A stretch of DNA of 64,000 bases from Schistocephalus solidus (GCA_017591395.1 WEDG01004538.1:62001-126000), one strand, 5' to 3'. Positions 44,785 through 57,009 are shown, counted from the stretch's first letter. The notes: generated by a model not told the origin, from the letters alone. A program made the numbers and translations.

Positions 44785-45155
44785 GCCTGATAGAGAAGCC
44801 TTCACTCCCTGCAAAACAGTATTTTTGTTGGTTAGGTTTGGGTGCAGGAACAAACAAATTGGAGAGGACTAGGTTATAAAACAAGTGAACGATATCAAAA
44901 TAGCTCAACCCCACTAGCCTGCAAATATACACCTTACTGCTTGAAGTAAACATGAACTGTTTTTGCTGAAAGTGTTATTGTGGGCACATTTTCTCTAGCC
45001 AGAAGAAAGTTCAGGAGACCTGATATGAAACACACGTTAGGGCGGGAAAGGGCATAATGTATGACACGGGAATATGGACCACATCCCACAGGTGATCTTG
45101 CATAAAATCCCAGAAGAGATAATTGTTCCAATGTCCTAAGACTAACCGTAAGCAT
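44785..45155. other. No recognisable feature
   Basis: Unassigned sequence between the Penelope remnant and a TL fragment. Confidence 0.35.
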
Positions 45156-45159
45156 TCCC

Positions 45160-45300
45160 GCAAGGTTTATCATAAACTTAACCCTAAACGATCCCTAACT
45201 TTAACACAAACTCCGACCTTAATCCTAACGCTAACTCCTGTGGCCACCGAAACAGGGGGGTGGGGGGGGTGGGGGCAGTACGTATTCCCATGTTCTAATG
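45160..45300 (+). repeat. TL element fragment
   Basis: C-rich core text (AACTTAACCCTAAACGATCC, CCTAACGCTAACTCC) ending at a G-rich run. A CGTATTCCCATGTTCTAATGG end-like piece lies near 45280. Confidence 0.5.
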
Positions 45301-45319
45301 GGCATAATACGACTATCTG

Positions 45320-45560
45320 TAACACAAACACTCTAAACACATACTGCATATCCGACAACTCTCTCAAATGCAGCACTCACAACTCCTCATCAACCAGCTT
45401 GACAACCAGTAGTAGCTTCACCACCTCAACCGACTCTATAGTCCCATAGCCTGTCCTGCCCACATTGCCACCGCACATGCACATCACGCATCGGCCTGTT
45501 CGGTCACTTGCGAATCCATTACCAGAAGACTGGCGAACCAGTGCCCGCAGCAACATTAGT
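45320..45560 (+). mobile_element. Zinc-finger LINE, 3' fragment
   Basis: The text CACGCATCGGCCTGTTCGG and CACTTGCGAATCCATTACC with TGGCGAACCAGTGCC near 45480-45545 matches the zinc-finger coding part of the LINE (IGLVGHLRIH unit) but with frameshifts. It ends in an AGT/ATT triplet stretch near 45555. Confidence 0.6.
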
Positions 45561-45564
45561 AGCA

Positions 45565-46055
45565 ATATTAGCATTATTATTATAAATTGTAGTATTAGGA
45601 GGAGGATGAGGAGCAGCAGCATTAAGCAAACGTCCGCGTCCTACTTATTTTTAACGAAATCATCCACTTCTAGAAAAGCCTACCTTGCACGATACCTAAA
45701 CATTTTCGTGATGTAAATGCAAGGTCATACAAGGTTACCTAGGGTTTTACACGCCTTAAGCGGATCTGCTAGGTTTCTGGGGCGTCGCTATAGAGGTAAC
45801 AATATTTTTGTCAGTTGTCAGTGTGTTTATCACTAATCTTAACTAGCAAACAGCCATTAAAAGGATGCACGATGCACATCTTCCTTAAATGCAGGCATAT
45901 TCAGCTTTATCCATTTCTGCCAGTGTCGCATAACCCCTTAAATAAATCGATAATCGCATGGGAGTGACGTTCAGCGAGGTATCGGAATTGCGGGAAGCAG
46001 TGTGACCAGTCCCCTTTTCACCTTGATGCTGGCCGACACAGGCGGCCACATATCG
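45565..46055. other. No recognisable feature
   Basis: Short triplet-rich segment (45555-45625), then unassigned. Confidence 0.35.
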
Positions 46056-46059
46056 GTAA

Positions 46060-46190
46060 GTTCATTTCGGAATGAAACATTCTGGCTTCTTGACCGTCAT
46101 CAGCCAGTCCCACGTCTGATAGTCAAACTCGGATCAGTTGCTCATCGCTCCGTCAGATAAGCTACGGTTCTACACCCTGTCGCCACTGAA
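46060..46190 (-). repeat. SINE-A fragment
   Basis: Body text TTCTGGCTTCTTGACCGTCA near 46080 and an eroded head. A second, weaker copy follows at about 46250-46400 (GCAAAGAAAAGGCAGCCTGG). Confidence 0.45.
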
Positions 46191-46399
46191 AATAGGTAGC
46201 CTAAGATATATCCTGGTTACAAAAAGGAAGCCAGACAATTTTGGAGAGAACAACCGGCAAAGAAAAGGCAGCCTGGGATAACAATTTTCGGATTTTTAGT
46301 CGACACCATCCAGCCCTACCAAACTGCAGGTTTTAATAACTTGGACTGCCAATCTGAATTCTTTGCTCTTTAAGCTTTGTCGAACGCGTCACTACGGCT

Positions 46400-46980
46400 C
46401 ATTTAGTCTCTGGTTTTTTCATCGCGACTCCTTCCTGTAAAACCATTGGCCGCTGTGCGACTGCCTGTGAGGGTCGTAGATGGAGACCCCAACGGCGTGC
46501 GCATGTCCCGTAACCGGATCAGCGAACGCCCTCCCCCCTCCTCCTATAATAGGCCCATTTGACCTTGGATCTCTCCTGCCTCTGTTTTCACATTTCTAAG
46601 TTCCATAATTTTAGAAGCTATACAAAATGCATGCAAAGTTCAGGTGGTTGTCTAAACAGTAAAAATCGAAGTGCGGTGGAATGCCGAGCGGGCATGACCA
46701 CTTGGGTGCGCATGAACTCAATCATCCCCGCATCGATCGTAGGGGACGTGCTTTCTGTTGCCCTGACTACAGATGCGACTAGGGTTGAGAGGGTCGGAAG
46801 GAGCGCCCAGCCTGGGTTTGTCTGAGTCGGCTATCATAGCGTGCTCTGTCGCCACCGCAATGATCGCCCCGTGGGTGGTCCTCATTTCAGCACCATTACT
46901 GTGCCACTTGCTGGAACATAGCTGAGTCTCTATTGCCTACGCATTGGGTAGCGTGGAGACAACCAGCCAATAATTGCAAA
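46400..46980. other. No recognisable feature
   Basis: An 88-codon plus-strand frame (46559-46825) is not recognisable. Confidence 0.3.
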
Positions 46981-46984
46981 GTGT

Positions 46985-47270
46985 TAACCTCGACAGATGG
47001 CCCGTCGATTCGAATGAGGTCCACCGTGTGCTTCACTACAGAGTGGATGCAGCGACAGGGATTTACGCGTGAATTAGTTTATAGTGATAACAGATTTGCG
47101 TAGCATCTACCGCACCCCTCCCCAATCACTCTACATGACCCGGTGGCGAGACAGAGTAAAGGACAATCGGAGGTGGGATCGGACGCGGGTGACTGGCGCG
47201 CCGTGAGTCTGCAATTAGATATGCGACCACCTCCCCCAATGCGTGGAATGCATTATGAGTGCCCATTCCC
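46985..47270 (-). repeat. R repeat, 3' part
   Basis: CCGTCGATTCGAATGAGGTC, CACCGTGTGCTTCACTAC, GCGTGAATTAGTTTATAGTG and GTAGCATCTACCGCAC match, on the minus strand, the hairpin end of R seen at 58200-58325. The remainder is eroded. Confidence 0.6.
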
Positions 47271-47274
47271 CATA

Positions 47275-50200
47275 ACGCCGGCCATGCCCCGATCTTGCTG
47301 CCGTCTTCTGATTCAGCGCACCTACCGTCTGATCCGTTTAGATGCAAAAGTGTTAATCTAAAAAGACAGGGAAACTAGAATGACCATTTGTGCTTTATTT
47401 GCCGCTATCGGTCAGTTATACTGGTTATTCTACCATTCCTGTAAAACTTCCCAATTTATCGATCCAATTTTGATTTCATTTGACCCAGTTTTGGAAAACT
47501 TTGTGGTCTTCACATTTGGATCAAAGGAATTATTTACATCTGTCCTAACCCACTCTTAATTTTCATTTCGTTGGAAACGTTTATCACCTGTCACTTCCAG
47601 GCTTGAATTTCTGAGTCTGAAAGTAAGTTCACTGAAAGAGGGTAGTTTGACTGGATGCATGATAGTTTGAAAAGGACTATACGAAAGTAGTTCATCGGAC
47701 TCTGATGTTGCGAACGAAGCGACCAGACAGTTGCTGTTGGGTTATCAGTCAACTTACCTTGGGAAGAGGACCTTCAACACACACCACCCTTTCGTAGCAC
47801 AGTGTCAGGACATATCATACTTCTGAGATCTGGAATCTAAGTTCTCACTGTTCTCATATTGCCCTGCTCCCCTGACTGCATTAATCCGACTGGTAGAGAT
47901 TGTGGACGGGGGGGAGAGTGAGGACGAGCAGGAGGTCATGAACAAAAGCCGCCGTCTGAAACACGCGCGACTCGACGTGTGTTCGCGCAAGGTGTTATCA
48001 CTTCTTCTACTAACAACCCCTATATCTGTAGATGCCCACTTTTATTGCGTTGGGTTTTAATGATACCGGAAGCGCGTCGCGGCCGGGGCGCGTGCCGAGA
48101 CGAATCAGAACGATTTCCTATGATGGGAACACGCTGACCTCCCTCCCCTCCCCCTCCTACTAGCCTGCGATCCGGGAGGGCAGCCAGACCGCAGGAGCAT
48201 CACTTGTTCGCGCTTCCTCTGTCTATCGGGCTATCAGATGCGGTGACCAGCATAGTATTGAGGGTGATTGTTGCTCCAATCGTTCGCTCGTAAAATTTTT
48301 GTGGTGTTTGGATGGTGGCTGTTCATCCTCATGTCCTTAGAGCGGCTATTGTGGACAGATCAACAGAGTATTTGGACGCATCTGTGTGAAGGCCCTCGCA
48401 TTCTGTCGTCCGAGGGACCCGATAAAGGCCTGTTATGTTGACTTATACCAAACGGAAGCCAAGCATGTGTGCAGCAAGCATCAGTCGCCGCACCTGACCC
48501 CATATCCGGTAGTCCTGATGGGGGTTGGCCATTGACACGGGCTTCGAGGGGAAGGAAGGACTGAAGCCAATTCAGAGATAACTGTCCGCTAACTGATTCA
48601 GTTTGTTGTCTCGTAAAGATGTTAAGTCCTGCGCCCTTTCTAACTACCACGAGACGCTGTCCCGGAAGGTTACCAGCTGGTAGAATAAATCGGTTCCACT
48701 CAGGATTCAAAAGCAGTCTGTAAGGGCTTCTTCCTCACCGGGTCATTATGACGTATTAGTTTGGGGAGCTGGAGGGTAAGGATGTACGATGCAACTGGGA
48801 TGAGATACCCGACTGTCCAGTCGACTTGATTTGAATTTTCCACTAGCACACGGGTATAGAGGCGAGGGAGGGCAAAATGCCCTTTCCAATTCAGGTTCGG
48901 TACTGAATTATTAGCGTTAAGAACTCGAAGTGCGTTTAAACTAGCACGATAGATTGGAGAGTTGCAAACTAAAGGCTTAATGGGGACCCGCGATTCTCGG
49001 GGATCAGATTACAATAAATCCTTCCTTAAAGGTATTTTTGCTAGCTCACTCGCTGGTGGGAGGCCTGTGATCCTTGTTTTTTGAAGACTGCTTCCCGAAC
49101 GTGCAGGATCAAACGCGCGTGTGGCATGCGTAGAGGCAACTAAGGCCCCGTCCCCAGTCGATCTGCTTCTGTCTTGCAATGGAAATTTGGTGGGTCCAGA
49201 AAGAAATGAGCATTTTGTTAAGTTTTAACTACTTTCTGTATTTCGGTGGTCCACTTATCTTCTGAAGCACAGATACCGGGTGTCAGCGGTGTCTGGCAGG
49301 ACGCGTCATGAGTTGACAACCTAATAACACTACTTACTGTTTCAAGTCATATGACAGTGCGGATGCCTGATAGGTCTGACTGCAGAGTGGAATACGGGAG
49401 TTTCCGGTTTGCCATGGAGTTCCAGTCTAGCCGCCACACATGCGGTCACAGAGCTAAGATTAGTAAACAATAGGAAAATATTACACAGCCAATACAAGAG
49501 AAACCGAAATGGTTATTTATGGCTTCATTGTCATCGTTATCCAATTATATCCACGCCGGTAGGATTCTCAACCACAGCCGACAGTGTGAGACCATGTCTT
49601 GACTGGTAGGTTGTTAGGTTTTCTAACTAACCGACAAAACAGGGCTTTTTATCTCGGTTTTTCCCTACTATAGTCAGTCGCCGACGAAAATTAAGCCAGC
49701 CACGATAATGTCAGTTCCCATACTTTTATCGGTAATGCTTATCGAAGGACTAATATCTTCTGAAACTTCTTCTAGCAATCCTGACGTCATGAGTTAGCTT
49801 TATTCACTGTAACTTTGAGAAGCCCGTGAAAAATGAGAGAATCATACACTCACTCTTGTTGTAACCGAGCACAAAGATGCGACCAACTGGCCGTATTGCT
49901 GGGAAAATATCTCATCCGCATCTGTGCGCATTGCCAACTTGCAAGGCGATTCTCCTTGAATACAGTCATCTTTTTTCTGCACAAACAGGGTTGCCTTGCA
50001 GCCTCTGAATAGCAGTTGCTAAGATTGAAGACTGGCCAGAAACAAGGTAATGTCTATTTTCGACAGGCTTGTGAAATTGGCCCGCCATTGTTAGCCTCCA
50101 TTCACATGGGAATTTTCTTATATGTACATGGGCTGGCCCATTTTTGCATTACTTACCACTATTGACCACTGTTTGTTTATTCTAACTACCATAAGGAGGT

Positions 50201-50755
50201 CAATTGCAATTGAAGCCAACACCTTTTCTGAAGGAAGAAAATCTGCAAAACATTTTGCGACTCGTTCACGGACGACCGTTTATGATACCGAGAGTTGCAG
50301 CTTTCGGTCACTATGCACACTTCCTTAACTATCGGTACTTTCTCTTTTGCACACCCATTTTTATCCACGGTGAATGGAGAGCTTTTTGCTGAAAATTTTG
50401 AAATGATACTTTCAAAATAAGGCCTATTTATATATCTCGCTCTCTCTTCCTTTCTCCTTCTTATTCGCACGGCGGTTATGCAATGGCTCAGGGGCGAAAA
50501 ACAGGGGAAGTCAGTAGTTTGAACTTGTCTAACGACGCATGGTTCCTGGAAGGGCAAGTTCCGCACTGCTCATAGGTTATCTCTGTTAGCATGACTCGGA
50601 TTCTCAAAGATTATCTCAATCGTCTGACTCGTTGTCGAAAGTGAAGGGTGCTGGAGTTCGACTTTCGCTGACTAACAACATTTTCCGGCATACCGGAAAG
50701 TTCGCTCGTTCAGCAGACCTAATTTCCAGGCTTTGAAAACTCACTCCACAGAAGG
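47275..50755. other. Long unassigned stretch
   Basis: About 3.5 kb with no recognised exon. Weak SINE-A body-like traces occur near 47365-47440 and 49490-49600. A 116-codon minus-strand frame at 48360-48710 has no motif I know. C-rich run 48140-48160. Confidence 0.3.
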
Positions 50756-50759
50756 GCTA

Positions 50760-50935
50760 CTGACGCTTGCAAGAGAGCCCGGACATAACCGTTTCCTTAA
50801 CAGAGGAGAAGGCGCGTGACACTCATTTGTTGTGGTTTCAATCTTACTCGATTTCCTTTTGTACGCCCACCAGGTTGCTACTGGCGATAACGAACAGTGT
50901 CCCAGAGGACACCTACCACATATAATTAATAGACA
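50760..50935 (-). repeat. Dispersed repeat E, copy 1
   Basis: It shares with 52190-52325 the landmarks TTGTTGTGGTTTCAATCTTAC (compare TTGTTGTGGTTGAAATCTTGC), GGCGATAACGAACA (compare GGAGATAACGAACA) and a preceding GCGTGACACTCA (compare GCGTGGCACGCA). Strand is arbitrary. Confidence 0.5.
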
Positions 50936-50954
50936 TCTCATTAAGATGCCAACC

Positions 50955-51347
50955 AGCTAAGATTTCACTAAATCAGCCTTATATGGCCGCCTAAATAGGA
51001 CACGGGAATACGAACCACCCGCCCACTTAAGGTAAATTTCAGGGAGGGTAAATATACCCCTGTCATAACACTAATGCTAAACCTAACATAAAGCTAAATC
51101 CTCATCTTATTCTTAACCCTAGGTCTACCGTAAACCTAAACCATACAGCTAACACCATAATAACCTAAACCCGTAGCCTAACCACAAGACTGACCTACCT
51201 CAAACTTAAACCTAACCCTAACCATAACTCTAACACGCACCTTAATCCTAAGCATAATTTCCTTTGAATCTGGCGCAAAGACACATGTATTGTGGGCGGT
51301 TCCTTTTCCCGTGTCCCGTTTAGGCGGTTAAACAAGACATCCTTACC
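50955..51347 (+). repeat. TL foldback element, near-complete copy
   Basis: The left end is interrupted by about 12 extra bases (AGCTAAGAT ... GCCTTATATGGCCGCC), then GGACACGGGAATACGAACC and a C-rich core (51060-51245). The inner right end TCTGGCGCAAAGACACATG and right repeat GTGTCCCGTTTAGGCGG ... CATCCTTACC end at 51347. It is the best preserved copy for the internal consensus. Confidence 0.8.
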
Positions 51348-51486
51348 TAATGCGCTCGCGGTGTGCGTTTGAAAATATCTTCCCCTTGAAGGCACGCTCT
51401 GATTAACCGTAAAAATGTCATCCTTCCCTTTCGAGTAGTTGCGAGGTTAATGTGCATCGTGAGTTCAGGAGGAAAAGATTCGATCG

Positions 51487-51640
51487 CTGGACCAGGAAGT
51501 TTCTTCGTCTGAAGTGTCGCATTTTCACTCGAACCCATCATCAGAAACAGTTGTACACCCTTATCTGCGACTGCCTCTGATGATGGCTTCAAGCGAGAAT
51601 CCGAAACGTCAGGCTAACAAATGTCTTGTTCCAGCGGTCC
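51487..51640 (+). mobile_element. Penelope-like pLTR remnant, palindromic
   Basis: A minus-strand arm (51487-51556, eroded hammerhead with GACAC in place of GAAAC) faces a plus-strand arm (51570-51640) containing an intact hammerhead core. No RT follows; this is a solo pLTR piece. Confidence 0.7.
51573..51614 (+). ncRNA. Hammerhead ribozyme, Penelope pLTR type
   Basis: Stem I GCCT (51573-51576), CTGATGA (51577-51583), stem II GGCTTC with GAATCC across loop AAGCGA (one C-T mismatch relative to the 42923 copy), GAAA (51603-51606), AC/GT stem III, cleavage triplet ending at 51610, stem I partner AGGC (51611-51614). The core is complete; the stem II mismatch probably weakens it. Confidence 0.8.
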
Positions 51641-51644
51641 CACC

Positions 51645-52185
51645 TTGTTAACTTTTATAAATTCAAACGACCAGGCACAATGCAAGGTGAGTTTACAAAG
51701 TTTGTAAGCTAATATCAGTGTAAATTTCATGTCGGCTTATCAGTATTTTATTGTCCAGATCATTCACCTGAATGAGCATGATACCAGATGAAAAAGTAAA
51801 TGCGTGTTCAGAATCCCAACATTTAAGTGTTAACTGCCTGTAAACTGGCAATAAATTAATTGTGAAAAAAGATTTACTTCTTAAAACAGACAATCATAAC
51901 CACATTTGAACTCAAACAACAAGTAAAAGGGAAGTTTAGAAATCAGATTCTTAAAGAAATAAACACGATTTTTGGGGGACTATGAATAGGAGAGCAGACT
52001 GTGATCATTGTCTGGGAAGTCAGACAACGTAGATGCTCTGGTTGTAAAGACACAGAAGTCGACGTAAGAAGCCTCTGGCCCTGCAATACAACGATTAAAG
52101 ATCTCCGAATGACGGTTCATCCTGACGTATTTTTGCTAGCCCCTTTAATTGTAAAGTGACTGAGAGACCTACACCACTTCTCTGG
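51645..52185. other. No recognisable feature
   Basis: AT-rich, unassigned. Confidence 0.35.
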
Positions 52186-52189
52186 TGAC

Positions 52190-52330
52190 CTCGTTCACCT
52201 GGTGAACTACAAACTTTTAAAAGGAAAAGTCGCGTGGCACGCACTTGTTGTGGTTGAAATCTTGCCCGATCCCATTCGGAACGCTCGTCAGCCGGCTCGT
52301 CGGAGATAACGAACAACTTTATACACCTTT
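52190..52330 (-). repeat. Dispersed repeat E, copy 2
   Basis: Moderately diverged partner of 50760-50935; see the landmarks listed there. Confidence 0.5.
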
Positions 52331-52369
52331 TATTTAGGAGGTCCAACACAGGCCTATGCTGAACGAGAA

Positions 52370-52515
52370 TGCCGGCGAAACAATTTTCTGCGTCTATAAC
52401 CGTCTCCGATTATTTGCTGTCGTCAGTCCGCCACCAACCCAACACCATCCTCGGCTGACTTGAGAGTTAAATCCGAGTCATCTGGTCAAAGAACATTTAA
52501 ATCCAAGACTCTGCT
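52370..52515 (-). repeat. SINE-A fragment
   Basis: GCCGGCGAAACAATTTTCTG, TATTTGCTGTCGTCAGTCCG, CCAACCCAACACCATCCTCG: an eroded minus-strand body leading into the head region. Confidence 0.45.
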
Positions 52516-52519
52516 CCCA

Positions 52520-53915
52520 AACCACGAAAAGCATCCCGTTGAAGGCGATTAGGGGTATTCAAAGTCGTCTTAGGCATGAGCAACCCCTCCAGAGTCACGA
52601 GTTTCAAAAAGGTCAACCCGAAGTTGAGAAGGTTTGCACTGTCGACAGGAGCTGTCGAGGAGCCCTTCACCTGGGATTGGATCTAGCTGGCCGGCGACAT
52701 CTAAAAAAGCCAGAAATACCCTTATCTTTGTTGGAAGTCGCTTCTACACAGATTACGGGGAGGGAGTCGCCTGACTGACACTTGATACCTTTAATGACCT
52801 CGAAATCGCTTGTTTCTCACGGACTTAACATTCATCAAGGTCGCCTAGTGGCTTAAAAAATGAGAGAAGTATTGGCGAGCGACTTAAGAAGAACAAACAT
52901 GCGAATAAGAAGTAGTAAATGTTTATATAAGGGCCACAATCACTAGCTCTTCGTGTCTTCTTTTAAATCCAACATACCTGCCATACATGTTAAATGTATC
53001 AGTTGCCGTCCATGCGTAACAGTACACCATGTTGCATGTTGCCTCTGAATGCCCTTTTCGGCAGCTCCCTCCCCCTCTTGTTTCGACTCCTCCACTGCAG
53101 TCAGCACAGACGGGGAGTTGGTCGTGTAATTTAATGGGCTTTAGTTAATCTTTCGAGTTAGCCTTCCCCCTCCCCCACGAGTAGAAATCGGTGAGCATCT
53201 CGCTAGGAATCCGAAGGACCTGAGCCTTTGACTCCACCGGACAGAATTCCTCGCTACCGGAAATATGTAACAACCTCTGTGGAGCCCTCCTGTCTGGAAG
53301 TGGGCAACTTTAGCCGCTCCTGAAGACGAGTGTCGTTTGTTCCGCTTTCATACCGACGACGGAACTGCTTCCCCCGCCCCCTCCCACCGACAGAGCCTCC
53401 AAAACAAGGTACAGAAAATACGGGGTACATATTTGGTGATTGAACACCCTGGGATTTTAGACCGCATAACGCTCCAGACGTCCGCATGGAATGTGTATGA
53501 GCTACGACAGGAGGATTCTGGTAGGAGGTCAGCCAAACTTCTTTGGAAATTGAATCCGAAACAGTCAGAGGGGTTGTCGTTTACGTGAGACAAAGCATTT
53601 TATATGTTCGGGTGGATGCTTTCCGCATGGAACAATGAATTTTTAAAATCTGAATTATTCAAAACCATCTTAAAAAGTGGTACTTATAGGAAACTGGTTC
53701 TCGTTCTAAATTTATTTCAAATCAGTTATTTTACGCTAACGCAAAACAAGTGATTATAATTAACTGAAATTGAACCACCCTCATCTGCGAATTTTCGTGC
53801 CGCACCTTACAATATTCTGTTTTGTCACCTTTATCTCGCCCGACTGCCACCCTGAATTCAATCGATTGAATCATGCTCGAGGTCAAACTCCAGTACCCCG
53901 TTATACGCGTAATTA
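52520..53915. other. No recognisable feature
   Basis: About 1.4 kb with open frames of about 80 codons on both strands (52539-52778; 53254-53593), none recognisable. Confidence 0.3.
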
Positions 53916-53920
53916 TTCGC

Positions 53921-54206
53921 TCCTCCTCCTCCTCCTCCTCCCTCCTCCTCCTCCCTCCTCCTCCTCCTCCTCCTCCTCCTCCTCCTCCTCCTCCTCCCTC
54001 CTCCTCCTCCTCCTCCTCCTCCTCCTCCTCCTCCTCCCTCCCTCCTCCTCCTCCTCCTCCTCCCTCCTCCTCCTCCTCCTCCTCCTCCTCCTCCTCCTCC
54101 TCCCTCCCTCCTCCCTCCTCCCTCCTCCTCCTCCTCCTCCTCCCTCCTCCCTCCTCCTCCCTCCTCCTCCTCTCCTCCTCCTCCTCCTCCTCCTCCTCCT
54201 CCTCCT
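53921..54206. repeat. Long (CCT)n/(CCCT)n tract
   Basis: About 285 bp of CCT with CCCT variants and one CTCT slip near 54172. It is the third such tract in the window, again pyrimidine-rich on the plus strand. Confidence 0.97.
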
Positions 54207-54363
54207 GGGTCCGGTCTCCTTTCTTTCCCCTCCTCCACCCTCCTTATCATTCCCTTTCTGCTGCTACTACTACTACTAATTCTTCTTCTTTTTGCTCTTT
54301 TTCTTCGTATTAATATTGCTATTATTACTGGCACCTTTTCTTATGCGACCGTTTATTCAGCTG

Positions 54364-54378
54364 CATACTACTACCACT

Positions 54379-54454
<76 letters not shown>

Positions 54455-54497
54455 ATACTACTAATACCACTACTACTAATACTACTACTAATACTAC

Positions 54498-54571
<74 letters not shown>

Positions 54572-54590
54572 TTACTATTACTACTACTAC

Positions 54591-54626
<36 letters not shown>

Positions 54627-54650
54627 CACTACCACCACCACCACCCTCAT
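54364..54650. repeat. (ACA)n-(CTA)n-(ATA)n-(CAC)n compound repeat
   Basis: Triplet blocks (ACA)n 54378-54415, (ACT)n to about 54570 with AAT interruptions, (AAT)n 54592-54624, then (CAC)n. The 180-codon Thr/Asn frame and 130-codon Val/Leu frame are artefacts. Confidence 0.96.
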
Positions 54651-54654
54651 TCCC

Positions 54655-55555
54655 CTTCTCCCTTTTCTACCTTGGTTATCAATGCAAACTTCGCATGTCC
54701 TAAATTCTGAGTTCATTATATTACCTGGCCTGCCATTCAGGCGACTCATGTGTTCTAGTGCTCCTTTCCGTATGATTGATTACGCCCTTTTTCGGTTTCC
54801 TGGCGCAGTGAGAATGAGCCCATTCACCCCATGATTGATCCTAGCCAGTTATTCCCGGAGCAGACGGTGAAGCCAGGGTTAGAGAAAGTTACTTCAACCT
54901 ATCGTCCTCTCAGTGTTAAATTGCTCGGGCAGAGACAATTAACTTGCGTGCAGCCATAAAAAGGCCGGTAACAGGAGTTGGAAGGAAACTTGATTCTCCC
55001 TTTCGAAATTTAGTTGTTGGGGTTCCCGCCCCTCCTCCTTCCCTTCAGCCACCCGTCTCACATCCCGCGTGACACAGCCCGAACTCCGTTTTAGGCTTTG
55101 TCGTTCACGTGTCCCGCCTCTCCACTCCACAATATTAGCTCAGTGGGGTTCCTCAACTGGTCGGAACAACGGATCACTAAAAAGCTGAAGCACGTTTCGA
55201 TTACCTGGGGGGTTCATGACGGTCCACTTTGTCTCTCGCCTTCCGCCTTCCCTTGCCTTCAAGGAAAAGTATAAAGTTGACTCTGGGTGGTGTCCTGTTA
55301 CTTTCATCCCCAACCGCGGCTCCGACGAGAGTCAAAAGATAAAATACAAAAGGAGCTGCTGCAATAGTCTTATTCTCGCGCCGACACAATTAAATGACAA
55401 GCATTCCTTTCAGAAAAGAAATTGTATCAAGGACAGGATTGCGCACGAAGCATCAAATTGCATGAACTCTCATTCAACCGCGAACGGTCTCAACCTGGTT
55501 GGACACGGCATGTGGAAAAAAGGACAGAAACGAAACCTGACGTGACAACTTAGTC
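54655..55555. other. Unassigned stretch
   Basis: A 109-codon plus-strand frame (55216-55545) has fairly normal-looking composition (Lys, Asn, Ser, Cys rich) but no motif, no obvious splice sites in register and no recognised relative. I do not call it a gene. Confidence 0.3.
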
Positions 55556-55559
55556 ATGC

Positions 55560-56280
55560 TGGTGAAGTCGCTGGGAAAAGGGGTATGTGTGTACCTACTT
55601 GCGGTCTGGGCGTGTTGTGTGTGTGTCCCACTGTTGTGTGAAATCCCGGTGCTTGTGTTTGGGGGTGTGGGGGCAGGTCGTGTACGTAGTACACGTAGAC
55701 GAGGTCACCAGCAGCTGCGCCCACTGCCGTATAAGACAACTGACTGGCTCGGATGGTGGTCTGATTAGGGGGTGGGGGAGAGAGAGAGCGGTCGACAGCT
55801 CAGCTTATTTTCCTCACTATAAACAATCTGACGCACTTGCAACTATCACGGTGCGCTAAAAGCCGTGGCTTGGAAGATTGCCAACTCACGGGATAACTCG
55901 AACCGCGGGGTTAGCCCAATGTGTGTTTTGTGTGTAGTGGCTGACTGGCGGACTGAGAGTCAGGCTGCAATGGCTCCCTCTTAATGTGGCCTTTATGGCA
56001 TTCCCATTCCGTGGAATCTGAGCCAGGTGTGGTGGTACGCCTAGGGGTGGCTCCGGTCGCGCCATCCACCTATGTGTTCTCCCGCCTCCGGTCTTCTTGA
56101 CTCTGTCATGACACCGGGCTTATGTGTGGGAGGAAGAGAGAGAGAGTGCGGTAGATGCAGCGAAAGTCTACCATCACTTTAAATCTAAATCACGTGCAAG
56201 TCACCGTCCCAGCACAACTCTTTCTTGGAGCATATGGTGGACCTCGTCGTAATCGACGGTCGAACTAACGTGTGTGTGGG
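55560..56280 (+). repeat. R repeat, units A and B
   Basis: Unit A is partial (55600-55790: GCAGGTCGTGTACGTAGTAC, GAGGTCACCAGCAGC, GTGGGGGAGAGAGAG). Unit B runs 55790-56280 (CACGGTGCGCTAAAAGCCG, CTTGACTCTGTCATGACACC, GTGCGGTAGATGCAGCG, CAAGTCACCGTCCC, GTCGTAATCGACGGTCG). Confidence 0.75.
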
Positions 56281-56790
56281 TAGGACAGGTCGTGTACGTG
56301 GAACGGGCAGGCGGGCTGTCAGATACTGTGCCCTCGGTCCACAACAATTGAAAGACTGACTCGGGCTATCAACTGGTGCATCATAGAGCGAATATAGAGT
56401 GAGGTCGACGGCTCAGCGCTTTTCCCTCTCTATAGACAATCTGAGGCATTTGAATATATCACGTTGCTCTAAAAGCCGTGGCTTGGAATGCCATCAAGCC
56501 GCGACCTCTCTCTCTTATTGTGTGAACTCCTGGTTCATATTACGTGGACCAGGCCTGTGCGGCACGCATAGACGGGCTTCATAGCCTTGGTAGCCGCTGC
56601 GACCACTCCGGACTCCAGTCTTCTTGACTCTGAAATGTCATCTGGCCAGGAGTTTGAGGGAAGTGAGAGTGCGGTAGATGCAGAGCAAATCTACTATCTC
56701 TTCAAACTACTTATCACCTAAGTTTCTTTCCTGCGCCCACACCTTCGTTGGCGCAGACGGTCGAAACGTCCCTTGCTGCTTCGCAATGCG
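56281..56790 (+). repeat. R repeat, second tandem array
   Basis: Unit A remnant 56281-56400 (GGTCGTGTACGTGGAACG), then unit B from GAGGTCGACGGCTCAGCGC at 56401 to about 56790. It follows the previous R copy head to tail but is more diverged. Confidence 0.65.
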
Positions 56791-56794
56791 AGTT

Positions 56795-57005
56795 AAATAG
56801 CGCGGTCTAAATGTTTGCATCTACGTATTTCTGCATCTGAGTAAGACGATTTTTCCTACTAAAATGATTTTACTGGTCCAAATACTGTGGCCTCGGTTAG
56901 CCAGGCACGGCTTCTACTGAACTATTTGACAAGTCTTCGGCTTACAGGACTGTAAATTATCGTAGCGTGCGTTTACATCTTTAGTTAGTCCGACCGGGTG
57001 GCCTA
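56795..57005. other. No recognisable feature
   Basis: Short unassigned stretch. Confidence 0.35.
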
Positions 57006-57009
57006 GCAG

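Noticed and set aside
48360..48710. 116-codon minus-strand open frame as a gene
   Set aside because: No recognisable domain or splice context; possibly a fragment of an unknown repeat.
54292..54834. 180-codon Thr-rich frame and 130-codon Val-rich frame
   Set aside because: Translations of ACT/ACA triplet repeats, open on both strands.
55216..55545. 109-codon open frame as a gene
   Set aside because: No motif, no splice signals in register, no second copy or relative recognised; length is within chance expectation for 64 kb.
56755..56780. Hammerhead-like GTCGAAACGTC
   Set aside because: There is no CTGATGA box upstream and the text belongs to the R repeat end.
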